A DNA stretch of 64,000 nucleotides from Pseudokineococcus lusitanus (GTDB lineage Bacteria > Actinomycetota > Actinomycetes > Actinomycetales > Quadrisphaeraceae), in the NCBI RefSeq assembly GCF_003751265.1, contig NZ_RJKN01000005.1, positions 186,001-250,000 on the forward strand, written 5' to 3'. Made by a program: the position numbers and the translations under genes. Below, one piece after another: positions 55,711-63,952 of the stretch. The notes below the pieces were generated by a model. That model made no database searches and was not told the DNA's origin. It was given only the letters and a program-made list of their open reading frames with translations. Within the stretch, counting starts at the first letter, position 1. Every line of letters begins with the position of its first letter.

Positions 55711-56966
55711 TAGCGCCGGAAGGCGGGTGCGCGCCAGGCGAGCAGCGCCGTCGCGACGACGACGAGCACGCCGCCCAGCGACGTCGCCGCGCGCGGGCCG
55801 AGGAGCTCGCCGCCGACGCCGTGGAGGAGGTCCGCGAGGCGCGGGCCGCCCACGACGACGACGGTGAAGACGCCCTGGACGCGGCCGCGCAGCTCGTCGG
55901 TGGTCGCGGTCTGCAGGACGGCCCCGCGGAAGACCATGCTCGTGAGGTCGGCGGCGCCGCCGACGACGAGCAGGGCGGCGGCCACCCACAGGGACGTCGT
56001 GAGCCCCACGCCGGCGACGGCCAGGCCCCACACCGCCACGGCGACGAGCGTCAGCAGGCCGTGCTGCCGCAGCCGGACGAGCCGCCCGGACAGCAGCGCC
56101 ATGAGCAGCGAGCCGAGCGGGATCGCGGCGTAGAGGACGCCGAGCGGGAGCCCGCCGTCGGGCGGCCCGCCGTAGACCTCGGTGGCCATCTGCGGGAAGA
56201 GGGCGCGCGGCATGCCGAGGACCATCGCGACGACGTCGGCGACCATCGACACGAGGAGCACCTGCGAGGTGCCGACGTGGCGCAGGCCCTCGACGACGCT
56301 GCGGACCCCGGCCCGGCGGCCCGGCTCCCCGGTGGGCGGCATCGCGGGCAGCGTCGCGACGAGCGCCGCGGCCCCGAGCAGCGCCACGCCGTCGACGGCG
56401 TAGAGCAGCGGGAGCCCGGTGACGGGGATGAGCACGCCGGCGGCGAGCGGCCCCGCCACGGCGCCGACGCCGAAGACGGTGGTGGACAGCGCCATGGCTG
56501 ACGGCAGCAGCGCCACGGGCACCACGCGGGGGACGGCGGCGCCGCGGGCGGGCGCGTAGAGGCCGAAGAAGGACTGCTGCACGACGACGAGCACGAGCAG
56601 CGCCGCCACCGACTCCCGGCCCGAGGCCGCGTGGACGGCGAGGCCCAGCGACGTGGCCGCGATCCCGAGGACGGCGACGAGCATGAGCCTCCGCCGGTCG
56701 ACGACGTCCGCGACGCTGCCGCCGTAGAGGGAGAACAGCACGAGCGGCACGAGGGCCGCGCCGGAGGCCAGGCCGACCCACGCCGACGACCCCGTGATGC
56801 GGAAGACCTCGACGGGGACGGCCACGGCGGTCAGCTGGCTGCCGACGGTCGAGACGGCGGAGGAGCCGAGCAGCCGCCGGTACGCCGGGATGCGCAGCGG
56901 GCGGGTGTCGAGGAGGTGCCCGCGCAGCGAGCTGCCCACGCGCCGGGCGCCCCGCGGAGCCCTCAC
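55695..56966 (-). CDS. MFS transporter (EntS-like)
   Basis: A 423-residue transporter with about twelve spans. RPLRIPAYRRLLGSSAVSTV followed by GSQLTAVAVPVEVFRITGSS is typical of the MFS_3/EntS group. GGSVADVVDRRRLMLVAVLG is loop 2-3, SFFGLYAPARGAAVPRVVPV the mid segment and TTDELRGRVQGVFTVVVVGG the second-half signature. Some relatives export siderophores, but no siderophore genes are nearby. GTG 56966 starts with no strong ribosome binding site. It lies 62 bases after the aldo/keto reductase on the same strand, separated from it by a hairpin terminator. Confidence 0.87.
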   Translation of the reverse strand: MRAPRGARRVGSSLRGHLLDTRPLRIPAYRRLLGSSAVSTVGSQLTAVAVPVEVFRITGSSAWVGLASGAALVPLVLFSLYGGSVADVVDRRRLMLVAVLGIAATSLGLAVHAASGRESVAALLVLVVVQQSFFGLYAPARGAAVPRVVPVALLPSAMALSTTVFGVGAVAGPLAAGVLIPVTGLPLLYAVDGVALLGAAALVATLPAMPPTGEPGRRAGVRSVVEGLRHVGTSQVLLVSMVADVVAMVLGMPRALFPQMATEVYGGPPDGGLPLGVLYAAIPLGSLLMALLSGRLVRLRQHGLLTLVAVAVWGLAVAGVGLTTSLWVAAALLVVGGAADLTSMVFRGAVLQTATTDELRGRVQGVFTVVVVGGPRLADLLHGVGGELLGPRAATSLGGVLVVVATALLAWRAPAFRRYRAPA

Positions 56967-56978
56967 GCGACGGGACCG

Positions 56979-57013
56979 GGGCGGCCGGCGGGGGAGGTCC
57001 CCGCCGGCCGCCC
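56979..57013 (-). terminator. terminator after the aldo/keto reductase
   Basis: A perfect 15-bp stem (GGGCGGCCGGCGGGG and complement) with a 5-nt loop separates the aldo/keto reductase from the MFS gene. Confidence 0.75.
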
Positions 57014-57028
57014 GTCAGCGGCGGTCAC

Positions 57029-58021
57029 TCACCAGCGGGGGTGCACGAGCTCGCGCAGGCGCTCGTCGTAGACGCGCTCCAGCGCGGCCTGCTCGTCCGC
57101 GGTCAGCGGGTCGAGCGCCGCGGCGGCGGCGTTGCCGCGCGCCTGCTCGGCGTTGCGGGCGCCCGGGATGACGGCCGTGACGCCCGGCTGGTCGAGCACC
57201 CAGCGCAGGGCGAGCGCGGACGTGGGCACGCCGCGCGCGGCGGCCACCTCGGCCACCTCGCGCGCGGCGGCGACGCCGACGTCGAAGGGCACGCCGGAGA
57301 AGGTCTCGCCCACGTCGAAGGCCTCGCCGTTGCGGTTGTACGTGCGGTGGTCGTCCGCCGCGAACGTCGTGCTCTCGTCGTACTTCCCGGTGAGCAGGCC
57401 GCTCGCCAGCGGGACGCGCGCGAGGACGCCGACGCCGGCCTCGGCCGCCGCGGGCAGCAGGCGCTCGAGGGGCTTGCGCCGGAAGGCGTTGAGGATGACC
57501 TGGACCGAGGCGACCCCGGGGCGGGCGATCGCCGTGAGCCCCTCGTCGACGGTCTCGACGGAGACGCCGTAGGCGGCGAGGAGCCCCTCGGCGACCATGG
57601 CGTCGAGCGCGTCGTAGACGGCGTCGTCGGAGTAGACCGCGGTCGGCGGGCAGTGGAGCTGGACGAGGTCGAGCCGCTCGACGCCGAGGTTCTCGCGGCT
57701 GCGGCCCACCCACGCGCGCAGGTTCTCCGGCGTGTACTGCTCGGCCGTGAAGGGGTCGGCGCGACGGCCGGCCTTGGTGGCCACGAACGGGCGCTCGGCC
57801 TCCGGCAGGTCGGCGACGAAGCGGCGGATGACGCGCTCGCTGCGCCCGTCGCCGTAGACGTCGGCGGTGTCGAGGAGGGTCACGCCCTCGTCGTGCGCGG
57901 CCCGCAGCACCGCGAGCGCCTCGTCCTCGGTGACGTCGCCCCAGTCGGCACCCAGCTGCCAGGTCCCGAGCCCTACGACGCCGACGTCCTTGCCCGTGCG
58001 CCCGAGGCGCCTGGTCTCCAT
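57029..58021 (-). CDS. aldo/keto reductase
   Basis: A 330-residue NADPH-dependent TIM-barrel oxidoreductase. METRRLGRTGKDVGVVGLGT is the canonical start. DTADVYGDGRSERVIRRFVA carries catalytic Asp and Tyr, FVATKAGRRADPF the Lys and LDLVQLHCPPTAVYSDDAVY the His region. TAVIPGARNAEQARGNAAAA binds the NADPH phosphate. It fits the general stress or YhdN-type subgroup; the substrate is unknown. The start is leaderless (TATCCT then 7 nt). The genes around it share no obvious pathway. Confidence 0.92.
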   Translation of the reverse strand: METRRLGRTGKDVGVVGLGTWQLGADWGDVTEDEALAVLRAAHDEGVTLLDTADVYGDGRSERVIRRFVADLPEAERPFVATKAGRRADPFTAEQYTPENLRAWVGRSRENLGVERLDLVQLHCPPTAVYSDDAVYDALDAMVAEGLLAAYGVSVETVDEGLTAIARPGVASVQVILNAFRRKPLERLLPAAAEAGVGVLARVPLASGLLTGKYDESTTFAADDHRTYNRNGEAFDVGETFSGVPFDVGVAAAREVAEVAAARGVPTSALALRWVLDQPGVTAVIPGARNAEQARGNAAAAALDPLTADEQAALERVYDERLRELVHPRW

Positions 58022-58028
58022 GGTCCGG

Positions 58029-58034
58029 AGGATA
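58029..58034 (-). promoter_or_regulatory. -10 hexamer TATCCT (leaderless aldo/keto reductase)
   Basis: On the minus strand, TATCCT is followed by 7 nt and ATG 58021. Confidence 0.55.
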
Positions 58035-58080
58035 GGCGGGACCGGAGGCGCGGCCGGGCCGCCGCGTCGTGCGTCCGGCG

Positions 58081-58142
58081 GTGCCCCGAGGGGGTTCGAA
58101 CGTCCGACACACGGTGGAGGAAGCCGGTGCGCCGCCCCTCGG
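58081..58142 (-). pseudogene. decayed partial copy of tRNA-Arg(CCU)
   Basis: 58081-58130 aligns with 58158-58208 (the 3' half of the adjacent tRNA: acceptor 3' strand, T arm, variable loop and anticodon region) at roughly 80% identity with one gap. It includes an intact TTCGAAC and CCGACACACGGT. The D arm is missing and the anticodon stem no longer pairs, so it cannot be a working tRNA. Confidence 0.75.
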
Positions 58143-58158
58143 GGTCGGTCCGGCGGGG

Positions 58159-58231
58159 TGCCCCCGAGAGGATTCGAACCTCCGACACACGGTTTAGGAA
58201 ACCGATGCTCTATCCCCTGAGCTACGGGGGC
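58159..58231 (-). tRNA. tRNA-Arg (anticodon CCU)
   Basis: On the minus strand the 73-nt gene begins GCCCCCGTAGCTCAGGGGAT, has an anticodon loop TTCCTAA (CCU at 34-36, reading AGG), a T arm with GGTTCGAATCC, and ends CGGGGGCA. The acceptor stem pairs fully (GCCCCCG with CGGGGGC). CCA is not encoded. The sequence matches actinobacterial tRNA-Arg(CCU) style. Confidence 0.95.
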
Positions 58232-58373
58232 CAGGGAGCCCGCGGTCGGGCGGGCCCGAGCGTACTCGGGTCGCGCCGGGGCGTGCTCGGGTCGCGGGCG
58301 GGCGGGGTGGCGCGCACGGTGGGGTGACGGCCGGCGACCGCCGGCGCGCACCGACCCGACGGAGGGCTCCCCG

Positions 58374-59666
58374 ATGGACCTGCAGTGGCTGGCACCGACC
58401 TTCGAGGCGCAGGGGCCGCTGGTCAGCGTCACGCTCGACGTCTCCCGCGGCGACGAGAGCGGCGAGCACGAGGTGGCGCTGCGCTGGCGCGAGCTGCGCC
58501 GCTCCCTCGAGGAGCAGGGCGCGCCGTCGGACGTCCTCGACGTCGTCGGCGAGCGGGCGACCGCCCCGAGCGGGCGCTCCGACGGCGAGGGCGGCTCCGG
58601 CCGCACCGTCGTGGCGGGGGAGGGCGGGGTCGTCCTCGACGTCGTCCTGCCGAGCGCCCCGGCGTCCGACAGCGCCCTCTTCGGCCCGCTCCCGGACGTC
58701 CTGCCCGCGCTGCGGGCCGCCGCCGGCTCCACCCGCTACCTGCTCGTGGCGGCCGACCGCCAGGGCGCCGACCTCACGGTCGCCGTCGGCAACGGCGTGA
58801 CGACCGCCCTGGCCGACGGCGGGGACGCGGTCGTCGGCACGTCGAGCCAGGTGACCGAGACGCGGACGTCCGGCTCCGACGACGACGTCATCCACAAGGT
58901 GCCCGTCGGCGGCATCGGCGAGCACAGCCACGAGCGCCGCGTCGAGGACTCGTGGGAGCGCGACGCCGCGGCGGTGGCCTCGGACGTCGACGACCTCGTG
59001 ACCCGTCACCACCCGGAGGTCGTCGTCCTCACGGGCGACCAGACGGCCGTCTCGCTGGTCCGCGAGCGCCTGGGCGGCCGCGCGTCCGGGCTCGCCGTCG
59101 TCGTGGGCGGCGGCGGCCGGGCGGACGGCATCCGCGACGACGCCTTCGGGCGGGCGCTCGGCGAGGCGCTCGCCGAGGTGCGCACGCGCGCCCTCGTCGC
59201 CACGGCCGACAGCTTCCGCCAGGCGCGGGGCCAGGACGCCGACGCGGCGGACGGCCTCGAGGACACGGTGGCGATGCTCCAGCGCGGCCAGGTCCAGGAC
59301 GTCCTCCTCCACGACGACCCCACCTCGACGACGACGCTCTGGGTCGGGCCCGAGGCCCTGCAGGTCGCCGCGACCCGCGAGGACCTCCTCGAGATGGGCG
59401 TCGAGGAGCCCGTGCAGGTGCGGGCGGACGCCGCGCTCGTGCGGGCCGCGGTCGGCGGCGGGGCGGGCCTCGTGCTCGTGCCGGACGCCCGGTCGGCCGC
59501 GGACGCGGAGGCGGACGAGGACGGCGTGGAGCCGCCCGCCGACCCGGGCGTCGAGCTCGCCGGCGGCGTCGGCGCGGTCCTGCGCTGGTCCGACGCGGGC
59601 ACGCCCGGCACCGGCGCGGCCTCGATGTCGGGGGACGGCTCGCGGCTGCGCGACGTCGGGGCCTGA
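58374..59666 (+). CDS. Vms1/baeRF-like (Rv2629-type) protein
   Basis: A 430-residue soluble protein resembling the actinobacterial Rv2629 / bacterial eRF1-like (baeRF) family. The opening MDLQWLAPTFEAQGPLVSVT and the early HEVALRWRELRRSLEEQGAP are typical. Other family-like segments are STRYLLVAADRQGADLTVAV, HKVPVGGIGEHSHERRVEDS and VEPPADPGVELAGGVGAVLR near the end. The family is proposed to act on stalled ribosomes like Vms1/ANKZF1, but no GGQ motif is seen, so hydrolase activity is uncertain. GGAGGG precedes the ATG. It lies between the tRNA and the 6C RNA. Confidence 0.75.
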   Translation: MDLQWLAPTFEAQGPLVSVTLDVSRGDESGEHEVALRWRELRRSLEEQGAPSDVLDVVGERATAPSGRSDGEGGSGRTVVAGEGGVVLDVVLPSAPASDSALFGPLPDVLPALRAAAGSTRYLLVAADRQGADLTVAVGNGVTTALADGGDAVVGTSSQVTETRTSGSDDDVIHKVPVGGIGEHSHERRVEDSWERDAAAVASDVDDLVTRHHPEVVVLTGDQTAVSLVRERLGGRASGLAVVVGGGGRADGIRDDAFGRALGEALAEVRTRALVATADSFRQARGQDADAADGLEDTVAMLQRGQVQDVLLHDDPTSTTTLWVGPEALQVAATREDLLEMGVEEPVQVRADAALVRAAVGGGAGLVLVPDARSAADAEADEDGVEPPADPGVELAGGVGAVLRWSDAGTPGTGAASMSGDGSRLRDVGA

Positions 59667-59799
59667 CGGCGACCGGCCGGGCCGCCCCGGGTCGCCCGGG
59701 CCGCCCGGCCGGGGGACCCGCGCGTCACCCGGCGGGGCGGGACGTCCCGGGCGCGGCGGGGCGAGCCGGACGAGACGGCCGACGCGCCGCCGGGGGAAG

Positions 59800-59828
59800 T
59801 TGACGCTCGAACGACCGCGACGCACACT
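59800..59828 (+). promoter_or_regulatory. promoter of the 6C small RNA (TTGACG-17-CACACT)
   Basis: TTGACG at 59800-59805 and CACACT at 59823-59828 are 17 bp apart, the best sigma-A type promoter in the window. It predicts a transcript start near 59834-59836. Confidence 0.7.
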
Positions 59829-59833
59829 CCTCC

Positions 59834-59941
59834 GCAGCAGTGCGCACCGCTAGCCCCCCCTGTGCGGTGCGCACTGCCTCCACGTGAGGCTCCCGCGAGC
59901 CGACGACGACCCCGTCGCCCCCCGGCGACGGGGTCGTCGTG
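59834..59941 (+). ncRNA. 6C small RNA (two C-loop hairpins)
   Basis: Two strong stem-loops with runs of at least six C in their loops define the actinobacterial 6C RNA. The first is a perfect 14-bp stem GCAGTGCGCACCGC/GCGGTGCGCACTGC with loop TAGCCCCCCCTGT. The second is a 16-bp stem (59903-59918 with 59925-59940) with a CCCCC loop that also serves as terminator. It has its own promoter. Loop C-runs are thought to pair with G-rich ribosome binding sites of target mRNAs. Confidence 0.9.
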
Positions 59942-59989
59942 CGTCCGGGGCCGCCCTGCGCGCCGCCCGGGCGGCCCCGGGGGCTCGGC

Positions 59990-59995
59990 TAGCGT
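59990..59995 (+). promoter_or_regulatory. -10 hexamer TAGCGT (leaderless)
   Basis: TAGCGT is followed by 6 nt and GTG 60002, the start of the large helicase-like gene. Confidence 0.55.
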
Positions 59996-60001
59996 GCGCG
60001 G

Positions 60002-63000
60002 GTGCCCGACGCCGACCGACCCCCGACGCGGCCGCGCTCCCGCTGGCGCTCGCTGCTCGGCCTCGGCACGGCCGCCGCGCCGGCCGACGAGAGCCCCGCC
60101 GCCCCCCGGCCGTCCGCCCCCGCGGCGGCCGCCGAGCGGCCCGCCGCCACCGCGGCGCCCGAGCCCGCCCCCGCGGCGGTCGACCCGGGCCCGGCCCCCG
60201 TGCCCCTGGCCGCGGTCCTCGACGCGTGGGCCGCCGAGCTCGCGACGACGGGCGGCCGTGGCGTCCTCCTCGACGACCGCACCGCGGCCGGCGAGCTCGT
60301 CGAGCCGCTCGACCTCGGCGGTGCCCACCCCTCGGGCCTCGCGGCCTTCTGGGCCGGGCGGCCGACCCGGCTCTCGTCCCTCTTCCGCGAGCGCGGCGCC
60401 CACGCGGTCGCGCGCACCCGGGTCCGGGCCCTGCGCACGGCGGCGCAGGAGGTCGACGACGCCCACGGCGTCCGCCCCTGCGCGCTGGCCGTCGGCCTCG
60501 TGCGCTGGGCGGCACCGGCCCTGGCGGGCGACGGCAGCGCGGGGACGGGGGCCGTCGACGTCCACGCCCCCGCCCTGCTGCAGCTGCTCGCCGTCCACCC
60601 CCGCGGGGCCGCGGCCCTGGACGAGGAGCTGGACCTCGACCCCGTCGTCGTCGTCAACCCGGAGGTGCTGCGCCTGCTGCGCGAGCGGGGCCACGAGGTC
60701 GACGAGCAGGCCGTCCTCGCCCCCTTCGCCGACGGCCGGGGCGACGCGCACCGGCGCGCGCTGGGCGAGATGAGGGCCCGCACGGCCGACGTGCCCGGCC
60801 TCGAGCTGGCGGAGCGCACCCTCGTCGGCGTCTACCCGGACCTCGCCGGGGCGCTCGTGCGCGACGTCGCCGCCCTCGGTCGACGCCGGCCCGTGCCGCC
60901 CGTCGTGGCGGCGCTCGCCGCGGCGGAGGTCGACGGGCCCGTCGACCTGCCCTCCGGCCCGTCGGGCCCCGTGCCCGCGGCCGCCCCCTGGGACGACGCC
61001 GGGCGGCGCTGGGTGCTGCCCCTCGACGAGGACCAGCGCTCCGCGCACGACGCCCTGGCGGCGGGCCGGTCGCTGCGGCTCGTGGCGCCGCCCGGCGCCG
61101 GGGCGACCCAGCTCGTCGCCCAGGTGGTGGCGTCCGCCCTCGGCGCCCGTCGCCGGGTCCTGCTCGTCGCCCCCGCGCTGCCCGAGGTGGAGGACGTCGT
61201 CCGCCGGCTGCACGGGACCGGGCTCGCCCCCGTGGTGGCGGGCGCCCTGGGCGCCGCGGCCGCCGGCCGCTCGCCGTCCGCCCGCACGGGGGAGCACGCC
61301 GTCGTCGGCGCCGTCCCGGCCGCGCCCGAGGGGGACGACGACGCCCGCGGCGCGGGGGCCGACGGCGCCGCGGCCGTGGCGAGCGCCACCGCGCGGCTGC
61401 GGGCGGGGGCCCGGGCCCTCGACGTCCCGGCCGGCGACGGCCTCGACGTCGGCGTGCTCCGGCTCCTCCACGAGCTGGCGCACCTGGCCGCCCTCCCGCG
61501 CCCCCCGCGGACGGCGGTCCGCCTGCCGGAGCCCGCCGTGCGGGCCGTGGCGGCGGAGGGCCTCGACGTCGTCGTCGCGCGGGTGGTCGACGCCGCCCGG
61601 CTGGGGGCCCTGCGCCCCGAGCTGGCCGACGGGCCGTGGGAGGACGCCGCGGTGCGCTCCTCCGGCGAGGTCGTCGCCGCCCGCGACCGGGCGGCCCGGC
61701 TCGCCGACGAGCTGCTGCCGCGCCTCGCCGCCGAGACGGCGCGGCTCGGGGAGCAGACCGGCCTGCGGGCGCCCCGCACCGTCGAGGAGGTCGAGAAGCG
61801 GCTGCAGCTGCTCGTCGACGTCCGCGGGACCCTCGAGTGCTTCCTGCCCGGCGTCTACCAGCGCCCGCTCGGCGAGCTGGTCCGCTCGCTCGGGCAGGAC
61901 GCGACGTGGCGCGCGCGCCGCACGGCCGGGAAGGTCGTCGCCGAGCTCGTCCGCCCGGGCGCGCGTCCCGCCGACCTCCGCGCCGACCTGCGCCGTGCCG
62001 ACGCCGAACGGCGGGCGTGGGCGGCAGCGGCCGAGGACGGCGGCCGCCCCCGCACCCCCCGCGGCATCGGCGGCGCCCAGCGCGCGCTCGCCGAGGTCCG
62101 CGCCGAGCTGACCCTGCTCGAGCCGGTCGTCGTCCCGACGCGCGACGGCAGCCTCCGCGGTGCCGACCTCGACGCGCTCTCGGCCCGGCTCACCGCCCTC
62201 GCGACCGACGAGGACGCCCGGGGCGACCTCCCCGCCCGGGTCGACGTGCTCGTGCACCTCGGGGGGCTGGGGCTCGGCGCCCTCGTGGCGGACCTGCGGG
62301 CCCGGGCGCTCGACGGCGGGGCGGCGGCCGACGAGGTGCGCCTCGCGGTGCGGGCGTCGGCGCTCGAGCTGGCACGCTCGCGCGGCGTCCTCGACGACGT
62401 GCTGCCCGGACGGGCGGACGACGCCCGCGCCCTCCTCGTCGCCGGGACCGCGGACGCCCGTGCCCGGGCCGCCGCCGGTCTCGTGGCCGCCCTCGCGGCG
62501 CCCTCCGACGCCGCCCCGCCGCCCGACGTCCGCGGCGCCTCCGCGCTCGCCCTGCCGCGGCGGGCGGGCGCCCTCGACGGCCCCGACGGCGCGGTGGACC
62601 TCGTCGTCCTCCTCGACGCCCACGCGGTCGGCCTCCCCGAGGCGGCCCTCGCGCTGGCCCGGGGGACGCAGGTCCTCGTCGTCGGCGACCCCGCCGGGCC
62701 CCCGCCGGGCGCGGGCGTCGTCGGCTCGCCCGCCGCCGAGCACCCGGGCGCCGGGGCGCGCGCGGGCGCTTGGTCCGCGCTGGCCGGCGCGCTCGACGAG
62801 CGGGCGCTGGGCGGGCGGCACCGCCTGCCGCGCCAGCTCCTGCCCGTCCTCGCCGCCGTCCGTGCCGAGCAGGGCGACGACGCCGGGACCGACCGTGCCG
62901 GGGACGCGTCGACCCAGGGCGTGCCGCCGCGGGGCGTCCCGACCCCGCCCGGCGCCCGCCCGGTCGAGCTGCGGTCCGTGGACGGCCGCGGCCGCGCCGG

Positions 63001-63952
63001 CGACGACGGCGTGGTGCACAGCGTCGACGCGGAGGTCTCCGCCGTCGTCGACGTCGTCCTCGCCGCGCTGCTCGAGGACCCCTCGCGCTCGCTCGGTGTC
63101 GTGGCGGTGACCCGCGAGCACGCCCGCCGCACCGCCGACGCGCTGCGCCGCGCGGTCGCCGAGGACCCCGCCGTGACGCGGGCCCTCGCCGCCGCGCCCC
63201 GGAGCGAGCCGCTCGTCGTCACCGACGTGGGCCGCGCGCAGGGCTGCGTCCGCGACGTCCTCGTGCTGTCGACGGCCTTCGCCCCCACGGAGCGGGGCCG
63301 CGTGCTCAGCTCCTTCGGCCCGCTCGACGCGGCCGCGGGGGCGGCGGCGCTGGCCGACGCCGCCGCGGGCGCCCGCCGCCGGCTGGTCGTCGTGTCGTGC
63401 CTCGACCCGGCGGCGCTGGAGGCCGAGCGGCTGCGGACCCCCGGCGCCCGGGCGCTGCGCGCCCTCCTCGTCGCCGCGGCGGAGGCCACGGCCACGGACG
63501 ACCGGCCCGAGGTGCCGCCCGCGGACGCGCTCCCGGCGGCGCCCGCCGTGCCGGCGCCGGGCGACGACGCCGCCACGGCGCTGGCCGCCCACGCGGACGG
63601 CGACCCCGACGCGGCGGACCCGCTGCTCGCCGCGCTCGTGCGCCACCTGCGGGCCGCGGGGGCCGCCGTCGTGCCGGCGCGGGCACCCGGGGACCCCGAC
63701 CTCGCCGCGGTGCTCGCGGACGGGCGCTCCGTCGCCGTCCTGCCGGACGCGCGGCCCGTCCCCGCGGGCGACGGCGCCGCGGCCGTCCGCGTCGCCGCGG
63801 CGGACCCGCTGCGGCGGCTGGCGGAGGCGGACGCCCTGCGGGCGGCCGGCTGGTCGGTCGTGCACGTGGCCGCGAGCGAGCTCCTCGTCGACCCGGCCGC
63901 CGTCGCGGCCCGGGTCGTCGCGGCCGCGCGGGCGCCGTGGGCGGCGGCGTGA
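60002..63952 (+). CDS. large DUF4011-type helicase homologue with degraded ATPase motifs
   Basis: A 1316-residue protein. After a Pro/Ala tail, residues about 70-300 follow the DUF4011 N-terminal pattern of SF1 helicase/nuclease fusions (ALAVGLVRWAAPAL, VVVVNPEVLRLLRERGHEVD). The helicase core starts at VLPLDEDQRSAHDALAAGRS. Walker A reads APPGAGATQ (Ala368 for the Lys), Walker B DLVVLLDAHAVG (Asp872-Ala873 for Asp-Glu), the GDPKQLPP loop reads GDPAGPPPG and QGxERD reads AQGCVRD (1080-1085). The C-terminus keeps the shape of the Vsr-like nuclease end without visible catalytic residues. It looks like a structural descendant without ATPase. Leaderless GTG. It overlaps the next gene (GTGA). Confidence 0.8.
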   Translation: MPDADRPPTRPRSRWRSLLGLGTAAAPADESPAAPRPSAPAAAAERPAATAAPEPAPAAVDPGPAPVPLAAVLDAWAAELATTGGRGVLLDDRTAAGELVEPLDLGGAHPSGLAAFWAGRPTRLSSLFRERGAHAVARTRVRALRTAAQEVDDAHGVRPCALAVGLVRWAAPALAGDGSAGTGAVDVHAPALLQLLAVHPRGAAALDEELDLDPVVVVNPEVLRLLRERGHEVDEQAVLAPFADGRGDAHRRALGEMRARTADVPGLELAERTLVGVYPDLAGALVRDVAALGRRRPVPPVVAALAAAEVDGPVDLPSGPSGPVPAAAPWDDAGRRWVLPLDEDQRSAHDALAAGRSLRLVAPPGAGATQLVAQVVASALGARRRVLLVAPALPEVEDVVRRLHGTGLAPVVAGALGAAAAGRSPSARTGEHAVVGAVPAAPEGDDDARGAGADGAAAVASATARLRAGARALDVPAGDGLDVGVLRLLHELAHLAALPRPPRTAVRLPEPAVRAVAAEGLDVVVARVVDAARLGALRPELADGPWEDAAVRSSGEVVAARDRAARLADELLPRLAAETARLGEQTGLRAPRTVEEVEKRLQLLVDVRGTLECFLPGVYQRPLGELVRSLGQDATWRARRTAGKVVAELVRPGARPADLRADLRRADAERRAWAAAAEDGGRPRTPRGIGGAQRALAEVRAELTLLEPVVVPTRDGSLRGADLDALSARLTALATDEDARGDLPARVDVLVHLGGLGLGALVADLRARALDGGAAADEVRLAVRASALELARSRGVLDDVLPGRADDARALLVAGTADARARAAAGLVAALAAPSDAAPPPDVRGASALALPRRAGALDGPDGAVDLVVLLDAHAVGLPEAALALARGTQVLVVGDPAGPPPGAGVVGSPAAEHPGAGARAGAWSALAGALDERALGGRHRLPRQLLPVLAAVRAEQGDDAGTDRAGDASTQGVPPRGVPTPPGARPVELRSVDGRGRAGDDGVVHSVDAEVSAVVDVVLAALLEDPSRSLGVVAVTREHARRTADALRRAVAEDPAVTRALAAAPRSEPLVVTDVGRAQGCVRDVLVLSTAFAPTERGRVLSSFGPLDAAAGAAALADAAAGARRRLVVVSCLDPAALEAERLRTPGARALRALLVAAAEATATDDRPEVPPADALPAAPAVPAPGDDAATALAAHADGDPDAADPLLAALVRHLRAAGAAVVPARAPGDPDLAAVLADGRSVAVLPDARPVPAGDGAAAVRVAAADPLRRLAEADALRAAGWSVVHVAASELLVDPAAVAARVVAAARAPWAAA

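Noticed and set aside
59006-63865. 1619-residue minus-strand frame opposite the helicase-like gene
   Set aside because: Repetitive Gly/Arg/Glu/His composition with no domains; it is the shadow of the plus-strand coding sequence.
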